Positions 22,237-29,556 of a stretch of DNA of 29,556 nt are shown piece by piece. The number at the start of each line of letters is the position of its first letter. Within the stretch, counting starts at the first letter, position 1. Below the pieces are notes generated by a model. That model had not been told where the DNA came from. It searched no databases and saw only the letters and a program-made list of their open reading frames with translations. The DNA is from Peptococcaceae bacterium UBA5767. GTDB lineage: Bacteria; Bacillota; TC1; UBA5767. A program made the position numbers and the translations under genes. The DNA is taken from contig DIET01000037.1 in NCBI GenBank assembly GCA_002418765.1, positions 1 through 29,556 of the forward strand, given 5' to 3'.

Positions 22237-23661
22237 ATGATTAAAATCAAAACATTATTAATATTTTTCTTGATTGGATTTAGTTCTATTTTCATAGCAT
22301 TAGCAAATACAGATGATAGATACTGGCTAATGTGGTTGCTACCAATTATGTATTCATTTCTTTTGATTATTATGGATATAAGCGCGGGGGCAAAGAGTAA
22401 AGAAATTGGATATCGTGCAATTAAAATAGTTATGTTATTTAGGTATGTATTAACCCCCATTTCGATTGTAGCATCACAATACTATATCGGCCCCGGCCCT
22501 GAACCATCAAAAGGGACGCTAACATTAGCAGTTGGATTGATGATGTATGAACTTATTTTTGTTGGAGCAGGAATTTTTATATACAGTTTAAGAAAGAAAA
22601 ACAATTCAAGTATAGAAAAAAAAGACATTATAGGCGAAAAAAACAGCCCACTATGGATATTTTTGATAATTTCATTTATTACAATATGGTTAGTTGATAT
22701 AAGATTAATTATTCCGAATAATTTAATTACAATTACTAATGAGGTAGTAAGGATATCATTAGATGTTGAGAGGGCTGGACCTATCATTATACTGAGAAAT
22801 GTCTTTAGGGTGATTTTCGGGATGTCTCTACTAAACTCAATAAACAGATTGAAAATAACAAATAAATCAAAAATGATCCTCTCACTATTTTCTTTGGTTT
22901 TAATATTAGGCCTTTACACATCTAATGCAAGATGGGATACCCTAAGCATATCTTTTGTAGGCATTATTTTACTTACTGATATGTATCCTAGGTATTCAAA
23001 AACTATTACATTCTTTATTGGCTCAATTTTGATTGTTGCTCTAACAAGTGTGACAATATATAAGTTTCTAGGATATACAAACATATCAGTTTCCAACTCA
23101 ATTACTATTATTAAGGAAATGATTGAAGTTGTATCTAAACAGTTCCAAGTATATTTTTCTGGTCCAAGGAATGTTGCTCTTGCTATTGATATGGGGAAAA
23201 GTATAGATGCAAATGTAGGATGGTTAATAAATGATTTGTTTGGGTCTTTTCCTGGGTTAAGTTCTTTTTTCGATCAATCTATAAGATTCAATATGTTATT
23301 CAATCAATATATTTATTCAGGGAATGTTATTTCACAAATAGTTCCTTTGATTGGGATAGGTTATGTTTCACTAGGCTTTATTTTTTCGCCAATTATAACT
23401 ACACTTTTTACGCTATTAACGTTAAAATTGAATGATGAATATATGAAAAGAAGTAAAATTTTAGATAGGTATTTATTGATTTACATGATTATATATACTT
23501 CGATGTGTATGGGCATGAGTATACAAATTTTGACCAATAAATACTATGCTGTATTTTTTCCATCACTTGTTATATTATCTGCTAGTAGAGTGATTTTAAA
23601 ACTATTTACAAAACAAAACGCTCATAAATATACGAAGCCAGAAAGGCGTGTCTTCGATTAG
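22237..23661 (+). CDS. Oligosaccharide repeat-unit polymerase (Wzy-like)
   Basis: 474 residues from ATG 22237, six bases after GAGGAGA (22224-22230). The protein is almost entirely hydrophobic, with roughly ten or more membrane segments and a larger outward loop around residues 290-370 (containing YFSGPRNVALAIDMG and DLFGSFPGLSSFF). This is the topology of Wzy enzymes, which link lipid-carried repeat units outside the cytoplasmic membrane. Sequence identity among Wzy proteins is low, so the call rests on topology and context: flippase and LicD downstream, transferases either side. Confidence 0.75.
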   Translation: MIKIKTLLIFFLIGFSSIFIALANTDDRYWLMWLLPIMYSFLLIIMDISAGAKSKEIGYRAIKIVMLFRYVLTPISIVASQYYIGPGPEPSKGTLTLAVGLMMYELIFVGAGIFIYSLRKKNNSSIEKKDIIGEKNSPLWIFLIISFITIWLVDIRLIIPNNLITITNEVVRISLDVERAGPIIILRNVFRVIFGMSLLNSINRLKITNKSKMILSLFSLVLILGLYTSNARWDTLSISFVGIILLTDMYPRYSKTITFFIGSILIVALTSVTIYKFLGYTNISVSNSITIIKEMIEVVSKQFQVYFSGPRNVALAIDMGKSIDANVGWLINDLFGSFPGLSSFFDQSIRFNMLFNQYIYSGNVISQIVPLIGIGYVSLGFIFSPIITTLFTLLTLKLNDEYMKRSKILDRYLLIYMIIYTSMCMGMSIQILTNKYYAVFFPSLVILSASRVILKLFTKQNAHKYTKPERRVFD

Positions 23662-23693
23662 TAATATTGAAAAAGTGAAAGGAGCGAATCGTT

Positions 23694-24791
23694 ATTAAGC
23701 AAAGAAAGAAAAGATTATTAATAATTACACCTGATCAATTTGGTTACCATTCTGATGACTACTATAGATCGTATTATGGAAGCAATGATTTTGAACTTTA
23801 TATATTATGCTACGACCATGGAAAAGAAAAAATCAATCTTGATAATGTTAGAATAGAATATGTTCCTTACTGCTCTAACAAAATTAAACGTGAGTTTGAA
23901 TTTCACAGTAAAATAAAGAAGATTATAAAATGTTGTGATATCAATATTGTATATACAAGATTTTTTTTATCTTGTCCATTATTAAGATTAGTCAACTTCA
24001 CATCAGGAATTAAATGGATAATGGATATAAGAACAGGTGCAGTTTCGGGTTCTAAAATCAGAAAGAAAATATATAATGACGTTATTAAGCATTCCTGTAA
24101 ATTATTTAATGAAACAACAATTATATCTGAATCATTGGCGAAAGAACTAAAAATAAACAGGTACCATGTTGTTCCGCTTGGAGGAGAGCCAATGGTGCAT
24201 AAATGTGAAATAGAAAATTCATTGAATGAATTAAACTTTCTATATGTAGGGATCTTTGATGGTAGAAATATCGATGTAGTGATTCATAGCTTTATAAAGT
24301 TCTACAAGGAATATTCGCAACGTATCAACACAAAATTAACCATTGTCGGATATTCCAATAATCCAAATATTGCATTGGAGCTAAAAGAATTAATAAATAT
24401 TAATAGTGAAGTTGCAATTAAATATGTAGGACGAGTTCCAAACAAGGAATTGAAAAAGTTCTTTGCTGACTCTAATGTTGGGATATCATATATCCCAATT
24501 ACTCCTTGGTTTGATATACAACCTCCTACAAAGACTTATGAGTATATTATAAATGGTTTGGTTTGTATTGCTACAAATACTTCGGAAAATAGAAAAGTAA
24601 TAAATAGTAATAACGGAATAATAATTAATGATGACATAGAAAGTGTGTATGCAGGAATGTGTAATATTTTCAATAATAGAAGTTCCTACAGAAGACATCA
24701 AGTAATTACTGAATCTGAAAAGTATTCCTGGAAGAATATTTACGAATCTTACATAAAAAATATTTTGAATTATGAAAGTAAGATTAGGTAA
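23694..24791 (+). CDS. Glycosyltransferase (GT4-like) with probable ATT start
   Basis: The frame is open from 23679. Reading from ATT 23694, nine bases after AAAGGAG (23678-23684), gives 365 residues, a normal GT length. The first residues (M)KQRKKRLLIITPDQFGYHSD look like a genuine GT start, followed by NIVYTRFFLSCPLLRL and KWIMDIRTGAVSGSKIRKKI. The first ATG at 24021 would remove 109 residues. The C-terminal donor domain has LNFLYVGIFDGRNIDVVIHS, AIKYVGRVPNKELKKFF and PPTKTYEYIINGLVCIAT, where the Glu-Tyr contacts the donor. No in-frame ATG, GTG or TTG lies at a workable distance from the ribosome-binding site; GTT 23691 is adjacent. An ATG-to-ATT mutation is also possible. Confidence 0.78.
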   Translation: MKQRKKRLLIITPDQFGYHSDDYYRSYYGSNDFELYILCYDHGKEKINLDNVRIEYVPYCSNKIKREFEFHSKIKKIIKCCDINIVYTRFFLSCPLLRLVNFTSGIKWIMDIRTGAVSGSKIRKKIYNDVIKHSCKLFNETTIISESLAKELKINRYHVVPLGGEPMVHKCEIENSLNELNFLYVGIFDGRNIDVVIHSFIKFYKEYSQRINTKLTIVGYSNNPNIALELKELININSEVAIKYVGRVPNKELKKFFADSNVGISYIPITPWFDIQPPTKTYEYIINGLVCIATNTSENRKVINSNNGIIINDDIESVYAGMCNIFNNRSSYRRHQVITESEKYSWKNIYESYIKNILNYESKIR

Positions 24792-24820
24792 AGTAGGTAG
24801 TTTGATAATGGAGGTAAACG

Positions 24821-25633
24821 ATGAATACTAAAATACTCGATAAATTGCATAGGATAGAAAAGGAAATTTTAGACGAAATAGTTCGAATATGTGATAAATA
24901 TGAGTTGAATTATTTTTTAATTGGAGGAACTTTACTTGGTGCTGTTCGTCATAAAGGTTTTATTCCATGGGACGATGATCTAGATATTGCTATGCCGAGA
25001 GCTGATTATAATAAATTGTTAGGTTTATGCAAGCATGAATTGAAAGACGGGTATTCACTCGATTATTACCAAAATAATAAATTTTATTGGACACCTGTGG
25101 CTAAGATTCGTAAGGATAATACTATATACGAAGAAAAGGAATTACGAAATAATAAAGAGACTCATAAGGGGGTCTGGGTTGATATATTCCCACTAGATGA
25201 CGTTAGGTATGAAGGGAGTATATTTCAAACAATTCAAGCTAATCTTGTTAACTGGCTTAAGCTAAATATAGTTGTTCAGTTGGGTTATAGTAAGCCACAA
25301 TCATATAAATCTAGATTTGCGTGTAGTTTTATGAGAATGCTAAATATAAGGAAATCATTTGAAATCCAAGAAAAAATTATGACGATTTGGAATAACAAAG
25401 GATATAATTATTTCGTTAATTTAGGAAGCCAATACGGTTATAAGAAACAAACCATTCATAAGGATATTTTTTTCCCACCTTCAAAATTAGAGTTTGAAGG
25501 CGATTGTTATAATGCGCCAAATGACTGGGAGTTTATTTTGAAAAGAATATATGGAGATTATATGACGCTACCTCCGATTGAAAAGAGGATAAATCATAAT
25601 CCTGTACGAATAAAACTAGATCATAATTGTTAA
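24821..25633 (+). CDS. LicD-family phosphotransferase
   Basis: 270 residues. The nucleotidyltransferase-like core is clear: NYFLIGGTLLGAVRHKGFIP then WDDDLDIAMPR, with the metal-binding acidic cluster at Asp51-Asp53 and Asp55. GVWVDIFPLDD follows, and a C-terminal helical and basic region ends the protein. LicD enzymes transfer a phospho-alcohol from a CDP donor (choline, and in relatives glycerol or ribitol) to a glycan. The nearby TagD-like cytidylyltransferase makes CDP-glycerol, so phosphoglycerol transfer is the most economical inference. GGAGGT sits six bases before the ATG. Confidence 0.88.
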   Translation: MNTKILDKLHRIEKEILDEIVRICDKYELNYFLIGGTLLGAVRHKGFIPWDDDLDIAMPRADYNKLLGLCKHELKDGYSLDYYQNNKFYWTPVAKIRKDNTIYEEKELRNNKETHKGVWVDIFPLDDVRYEGSIFQTIQANLVNWLKLNIVVQLGYSKPQSYKSRFACSFMRMLNIRKSFEIQEKIMTIWNNKGYNYFVNLGSQYGYKKQTIHKDIFFPPSKLEFEGDCYNAPNDWEFILKRIYGDYMTLPPIEKRINHNPVRIKLDHNC

Positions 25634-25659
25634 ATTTAAAAGAACTAAGGTGAGATTAA

Positions 25660-27210
25660 TTGCAAAACTCAAGAACAGCTAATACAGCTAAAAACGCTTC
25701 ATTTGGTTTAGTAAGCCAAATATTAAACATTATATTAAGTTTCATAAGTAGAACAGTTTTCATCTATGTTCTAGGAGTTGAATATCTAGGTATAAATGGG
25801 CTTTTTACAAACATATTAATGCTACTTTCATTTGCTGAACTGGGCATAGGTAACGCCATAATTTACGGAATGTATAAGCCTTTAGCTATGGATGACAAAG
25901 AAAAGCTAAAGTCCTTAATGGCTTTATATGCAAAGGCTTATAAGGCTATTGGACTATTCGTTTTTGTTGCAGGTTTACTAGTAATACCTTTTATGGATTA
26001 CATTATTAAAGACACACCTAATATAAATGAAAATATCACTTTGATATATGTCTTGTTTTTATTAAACACTTCAATTTCATACTTCTTTGTATATAAAAAA
26101 TCAATAATAACAGCGGATCAAAAAAATTATGTTGTTTTGTTCTATCAGCAGATCTTTAAAGTTGGACAAACATTAGCTCAAATACTTTTCCTATGGCTAA
26201 CAGGTCAATATCTAATATTTTTAGTTATACAAATAATTACAACATTATTGAACAATATTTATGTATCTAGAAAAGCGGATAAAATGTATCCGTTCTTAAA
26301 AGAAGGAAAGGTAAAAAGTCTTGAAAAAGAAGAACAATCTTCGATATTTGCTAACGTTAAGGCATTGTTCCTATATAAATTTGGGTCTGTGGTATTAAAC
26401 GGAACGGATAATATTATTATATCAGCAATTATTGGCATTACAGCTGTTGGACTTAATTCAAACTATGTTCTTATAATTTCAGCTCTAACAGCCATTGTAG
26501 GACAAATAATGAATGGATTTACCGCAAGTGTAGGGAATCTAAATGCTTTAGGAAGCAATGAAAGCAAGGAGAAAGCTTTTAATAAGATATTTTTCGTATC
26601 TGCCTGGATGTATGGATTTTGTGCAGTAGGTCTATATTTATTTCTTAACAAGCTCATTGTTTTATGGATAGGAGAAGCCTTTATTTTTTCAAATTTAGTG
26701 GTTTTTGCCATTGTTCTTCATTTCTATGTAAACAGTGTTCATTTTACTGCTTATACCTATAGGGTGACAATGGGTTTATTTGTCCAAGGAAGATGGGCAC
26801 CATTAGCAGCTGCTATTATAAACGTAATACTCTCATTTTGGCTGGGTCACACAATTGGAATAGCGGGTATATTCTTTGCTACATCTATAGCTAGATTAAT
26901 TACTACTGGCATTGTTGATCCAGTACTTGTTTATCGAAACGGTTTTAAAAAGAATCCTTTAATATATTACATTAGATACTTTTCCTTTGCTGGATTATTT
27001 ACAGCTTTGTATTTTCTGATGAAGCTTGTTGTTTCATTTATTTCAATAACTGGACTGAGTGGGTTTATAATCGAAGTTGTTGTTGTAAGTTTGTTGTTCA
27101 ATATTATTATGGCGATAATCTTTTGGAAATATCAAGATTTTATTGAAATTAGAAAGGCAATTTTAGGTTTAATAAAAAATAAGACGAAGGGAGTTAATAA
27201 GCATGAGTAG
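25660..27210 (+). CDS. Polysaccharide repeat-unit flippase (Wzx/MATE-like)
   Basis: 516 residues starting at TTG 25660, behind AAGGTGAG (25647-25654). The start (M)QNSRTANTAKNASFGLVSQI and ISRTVFIYVLGVEYLGINGL are characteristic of the Wzx family, with about 12-14 membrane segments through FGSVVLNGTDNIIISAIIGI and a cytoplasmic basic region near KADKMYPFLKEGKVKSLEKE. It would move the undecaprenyl-linked unit across the membrane for Wzy. It overlaps the next gene by eight bases. Confidence 0.9.
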   Translation: MQNSRTANTAKNASFGLVSQILNIILSFISRTVFIYVLGVEYLGINGLFTNILMLLSFAELGIGNAIIYGMYKPLAMDDKEKLKSLMALYAKAYKAIGLFVFVAGLLVIPFMDYIIKDTPNINENITLIYVLFLLNTSISYFFVYKKSIITADQKNYVVLFYQQIFKVGQTLAQILFLWLTGQYLIFLVIQIITTLLNNIYVSRKADKMYPFLKEGKVKSLEKEEQSSIFANVKALFLYKFGSVVLNGTDNIIISAIIGITAVGLNSNYVLIISALTAIVGQIMNGFTASVGNLNALGSNESKEKAFNKIFFVSAWMYGFCAVGLYLFLNKLIVLWIGEAFIFSNLVVFAIVLHFYVNSVHFTAYTYRVTMGLFVQGRWAPLAAAIINVILSFWLGHTIGIAGIFFATSIARLITTGIVDPVLVYRNGFKKNPLIYYIRYFSFAGLFTALYFLMKLVVSFISITGLSGFIIEVVVVSLLFNIIMAIIFWKYQDFIEIRKAILGLIKNKTKGVNKHE

Positions 27211-27643
27211 TTTTATGGATGAATTTAAGAACAAATTTAAAACTGAAGAACTAATGATTTATGAAACAGAACATTGGATCTGGTCTCTACGTCCAGTCCA
27301 GGCTACTCTTGGGGCGGGTGTACTTTCTTTAAAGCGTGAATGTCCGGTTTTTAGTGAACTGAATCAAGAGGAGTTTTCTGATTTAAATAATATCATTAAA
27401 GTGATTGAGAAAACATTAAAGCAAACCTTCAACTATGACATTATGAATTACCTAATGCTTATGATGATGGACAAGCAGGTTCATTATCATATTATACCAA
27501 GATATGAAAGAACTATTGATTTTGCAGGAACTTCATGGAAAGATTCAGGTTGGCCAGGAGTTCCAAACTTAGCGGGCAATGAATTAGATATGTATGAGTT
27601 ACATGAGATCCAGAATGTAATAAAAGAAAATTTGATAGTTTAA
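27203..27643 (+). CDS. HIT-like protein with incomplete histidine triad
   Basis: 146 residues. The motif KQVHYHIIPRY near residue 92-102 keeps the middle and last His of the HIT signature (H-x-H-x-H-x-x) but has Gln at the first. The middle His is the usual nucleophile, so activity is possible. An acidic and aromatic C-terminal tail (TSWKDSGWPGVPNLAG) follows the motif. HIT enzymes hydrolyse or transfer nucleotidyl groups. Overlapping the flippase end and just before the cytidylyltransferase, it may handle a nucleotide-activated alcohol or sugar, but this is inferred only from position. AAGGGAG lies nine bases before ATG. Confidence 0.7.
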   Translation: MSSFMDEFKNKFKTEELMIYETEHWIWSLRPVQATLGAGVLSLKRECPVFSELNQEEFSDLNNIIKVIEKTLKQTFNYDIMNYLMLMMMDKQVHYHIIPRYERTIDFAGTSWKDSGWPGVPNLAGNELDMYELHEIQNVIKENLIV

Positions 27644-27676
27644 GGATATTACAACTGTTGTGAGGGAGGAATAATT

Positions 27677-28102
27677 TTGAAAAAGTACAAAGTAGGTTAT
27701 ACGACAGGTGTGTATGATATGTTTCATATAGGACACCTTAACATTCTAAAAAATGCTAAAGAACAATGTGAACACTTGATTGTCGGAGTCACAACGGACG
27801 AACTAGTTTCATATAAAAATAAGAATGCTATCATACCTCATGAAGAACGTATGGCAATTGTAGAAAGTATTAAATATGTTGATCAAGTAGTGCCTCAAGA
27901 AAGCATGGATAAAATGGCAGCTTGGGAAGAGTATAAATTTGATGTTATGTTTGTAGGCAGTGACTGGAAGGGCACAGAAAAATGGAATGAGTTTGAACGC
28001 CAATTTGGAGAAGTTGGGGTAGATATTGTGTACTTCCCATACACTCAAGGAACTTCTTCAACGAAGTTAAGAGATGTATTAGATAAGATTATGAAGAGTT
28101 AA
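27677..28102 (+). CDS. Glycerol-3-phosphate cytidylyltransferase (TagD-like)
   Basis: 141 residues from TTG 27677, six bases after GGGAGGA (27664-27670). TTGVYDMFHIGHLNIL contains the HxGH nucleotide-binding motif (His17, His20), and near the C-terminus TQGTSSTKLR corresponds to the RTxGISTT-type signature of TagD. FVGSDWKGTEKWNEFE is typical as well. The reaction would be CTP plus glycerol-3-phosphate to CDP-glycerol. No TagF-type polymerase is in the window, so CDP-glycerol is probably used by the LicD protein two genes before to decorate the glycan. TagD itself is about 129 residues, so the length fits. Confidence 0.87.
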   Translation: MKKYKVGYTTGVYDMFHIGHLNILKNAKEQCEHLIVGVTTDELVSYKNKNAIIPHEERMAIVESIKYVDQVVPQESMDKMAAWEEYKFDVMFVGSDWKGTEKWNEFERQFGEVGVDIVYFPYTQGTSSTKLRDVLDKIMKS

Positions 28103-28154
28103 GCTGCACGTATTATTAATATTTAGGATTAATGAAATGAGGTGACCACAACCA

Positions 28155-29147
28155 ATGAACATATTAGTAACCGGCGGCCTAGGCTTTATCGGTAGTCATA
28201 CAACAATAGAACTAATTAAGAATAATCATACAGTAATCATAGCCGATAATCTTATCAACTCAAAGATTGAAGTACTGGACAAGCTATCTACCATAACAGG
28301 CATCAAGCCAACTTTCTATCAGATCGATGTGACGGATGAATCTAAGGTAGAGGAAATCTTCAACAATCATAACATTGATGGTGTGATTCACTTCGCTGGT
28401 CTTAAGGCTGTAGGGGAGTCTGTATCCAAGCCACTTGAGTATTATTACAATAATTTGGTAAGTACGATGGTACTTAGTAAGATGTGTGTGAAGTACGGAG
28501 TAGGCAAGCTTGTCTTTAGCTCTTCTGCAACAGTTTATGGTGATCAGCCATCTCCACTTAAGGAAGATATGGAGCTTAAGAAGACAACAAATCCATATGG
28601 CGAAACTAAAGCAATGAGCGAAAGAATATTAACTGATACAGCTCATGCTAATGATGGATTTGCGGTAAGTCTACTAAGATACTTCAATCCAGTAGGTGCT
28701 CATGAAAGTGGACTGATTGGTGAGGATCCTAATGGCATTCCTAACAATCTTATGCCCTTTGTAACCAAAGTGGCTAAGGGTCAACTTTCCAAGCTGAGTG
28801 TATTTGGAAACGATTATGATACCATTGACGGTACCGGAGTTCGTGATTATATCCACGTGGTTGACCTTGCAAAGGGCCATGTTAAAGCTATTGAGAATCT
28901 TAAAGATGGTGTTAACATCTATAATCTGGGAACCGGCAGAGGAACTTCTGTATTAGAACTCGTGAATGCCTTCATGAAGGTCAATGAGATAGACGTTCCT
29001 TACGAAATCGTCGGAAGACGTCCGGGGGATATTGCGACTTGTTATGCGGATGCTAGTAAAGCTGAGAAGGAGCTAGGCTGGAAGGCTGAACTTGGCATTG
29101 AAGAGATGGTTAGGGATGCTTGGAAGTTTGAGATGAATAACAAGTAA
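28155..29147 (+). CDS. galE: UDP-glucose 4-epimerase
   Basis: 330 residues, complete. NAD-binding TGGLGFIGSH at 6-15, Ser124 in FSSSATVYGD, and the catalytic Tyr148/Lys152 in NPYGETKAMSE are present; SLLRYFNPVGAHESGLIGED and GTGVRDYIHVVDLAKGHVKA are GalE hallmarks. It interconverts UDP-glucose and UDP-galactose, and possibly the N-acetyl forms. It supplies a donor for the GT4 enzymes of the locus. GAGGTG lies at 28139-28144, and the gene ends the locus. Its GC is higher than the central genes, like the pglE/C-like genes at the other end, suggesting conserved flanks around a more variable core. Confidence 0.92.
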   Translation: MNILVTGGLGFIGSHTTIELIKNNHTVIIADNLINSKIEVLDKLSTITGIKPTFYQIDVTDESKVEEIFNNHNIDGVIHFAGLKAVGESVSKPLEYYYNNLVSTMVLSKMCVKYGVGKLVFSSSATVYGDQPSPLKEDMELKKTTNPYGETKAMSERILTDTAHANDGFAVSLLRYFNPVGAHESGLIGEDPNGIPNNLMPFVTKVAKGQLSKLSVFGNDYDTIDGTGVRDYIHVVDLAKGHVKAIENLKDGVNIYNLGTGRGTSVLELVNAFMKVNEIDVPYEIVGRRPGDIATCYADASKAEKELGWKAELGIEEMVRDAWKFEMNNK

Positions 29148-29221
29148 TATTGTAATCTCTGCATTTTGATGCTCCACTCATTACCCACCAAAGACAGCAG
29201 AGCCTCATATAAGTATAAAAG

Positions 29222-29276
29222 TGAGCTGGGTGGGGTAGACGTTAAGGTGATAAAGAGAGCTACAATGTTGGCATTG
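29222..29276 (+). repeat. Direct repeat after galE, copy A
   Basis: Begins AGCTGGGTGGGGTAGAC, then GGTGATAAAG and TGTTGGC. The same elements recur in order 123 bases later in copy B. The layout (GGGTGG, then GGTGAxAAAG) loosely resembles the repeats around rhuM. Confidence 0.75.
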
Positions 29277-29344
29277 AAGATGCTGTAATCATCCATATGA
29301 TAGTTACTGTGATGAATCCATGTGAAAACTACTGTGCCCAAGGT

Positions 29345-29400
29345 TAGCTGGGTGGGGTAGACTGGTATGGTGATAAAGGTGAGCAAGTGTGTTGGCGTTG
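29345..29400 (+). repeat. Direct repeat after galE, copy B
   Basis: Second copy: AGCTGGGTGGGGTAGAC, TATGGTGATAAAGG and TGTTGGCGTTG. The first 17 bases are identical to copy A; later parts differ by scattered substitutions and one base of length. Confidence 0.75.
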
Positions 29401-29404
29401 GTGA

Positions 29405-29445
29405 AAAGAACGGGCATGAAGTGATCGATATAGTGTCCGTTTTTT
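29405..29445 (+). terminator. Rho-independent terminator of the polysaccharide locus
   Basis: AACGGGCA (29409-29416) pairs with TGTCCGTT (29434-29441), one G-U pair, and the stem can extend with A-T pairs on the outside. A run of six T ends at 29445. It lies about 260 bases after galE and beyond the two repeats. Confidence 0.75.
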
Positions 29446-29556
29446 AAGAAGTGAAGATATCAGAATATTTATGAAATAATGATTAAAGACTGACTATATG
29501 AAGTCAAGATGTAAATGAGAAAAAAGTAGCGTAGACGCTAGAAGCAGTGAACCTTG

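Larger units (their letters stand above)
29148..29556. other. Non-coding end of the window with repeats
   Basis: No gene is supported in these 409 bases. They hold two copies of a repeat, a strong terminator and, at 29527-29540, a perfect small hairpin TAGCG-TAGA-CGCTA close to the window edge. Confidence 0.65.

Noticed and set aside
24021..24023. ATG 24021 as start of the glycosyltransferase
   Set aside because: It leaves the enzyme without its N-terminal domain, while the upstream in-frame sequence is GT-like and has a strong ribosome-binding site.

Overview
The window looks like chromosomal DNA of an anaerobic Bacillota, probably a Clostridia member. The evidence is strong AGGAGG-type ribosome-binding sites, low-to-moderate GC, and family content (BMP-type lipoprotein, YgeY-like M20 hydrolase, ABC_trans_CmpB membrane protein, PglCDE-like sugar enzymes). 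Genus cannot be read from the sequence. I see no rRNA, tRNA, CRISPR array or transposase gene.

Left part (1-12770): by eye this half has higher GC and a strong G+T bias on the + strand. It begins with the 3' end of an M20 amidohydrolase, a BMP-family solute-binding lipoprotein, and a 41-codon remnant resembling the start of a xanthine dehydrogenase molybdenum subunit. These suggest the edge of a purine/selenium-type catabolic region. Next is a glycan-like cluster: GT2, a beta-propeller protein and GT4 with ATGA overlaps. A methyltransferase on the opposite strand follows. Then comes a tight operon: ATP-grasp ligase, UDP-glucuronate 4-epimerase, a QueC-like PP-loop protein with a complete four-cysteine zinc motif, and a sugar-transfer-associated ATP-grasp. 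A UDP-uronate maker beside three ATP-dependent carboxylate-activating folds suggests amidation or aminoacylation of uronic acids on a surface polymer. This is the best candidate here for an undescribed system, and it is an inference. A CobW-type GTPase, a CmpB-type membrane protein and a cupin end this half.

Junction (12771-16236): base composition changes abruptly. The region holds a 5'-truncated KilA-N gene, an orphan type IV prepilin with a probable CTG start, a rhuM gene broken by a one-base frameshift, several structured non-coding stretches and a dispersed repeat with a TCGACGTGAGTATGG core. It looks like a recombination scar or island boundary.

Right part (16237-29147): an AT-rich Wzx/Wzy-type surface polysaccharide locus, all on +. 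PglE-, PglC- and PglD-like enzymes would make an N-acetylated amino-sugar nucleotide (bacillosamine type) and load it on undecaprenyl phosphate; the PglF-type dehydratase is not in the window. Three GT4 enzymes extend the unit, one with an apparent ATT start that simple ORF calling would truncate by 109 residues. LicD plus TagD suggest a phosphoglycerol-type decoration. Wzx and Wzy flip and polymerise the unit, and GalE supplies UDP-galactose or UDP-GalNAc. An HPr-kinase-like ATPase and a HIT protein are unexplained members. Two copies of another repeat and a good terminator close the locus.
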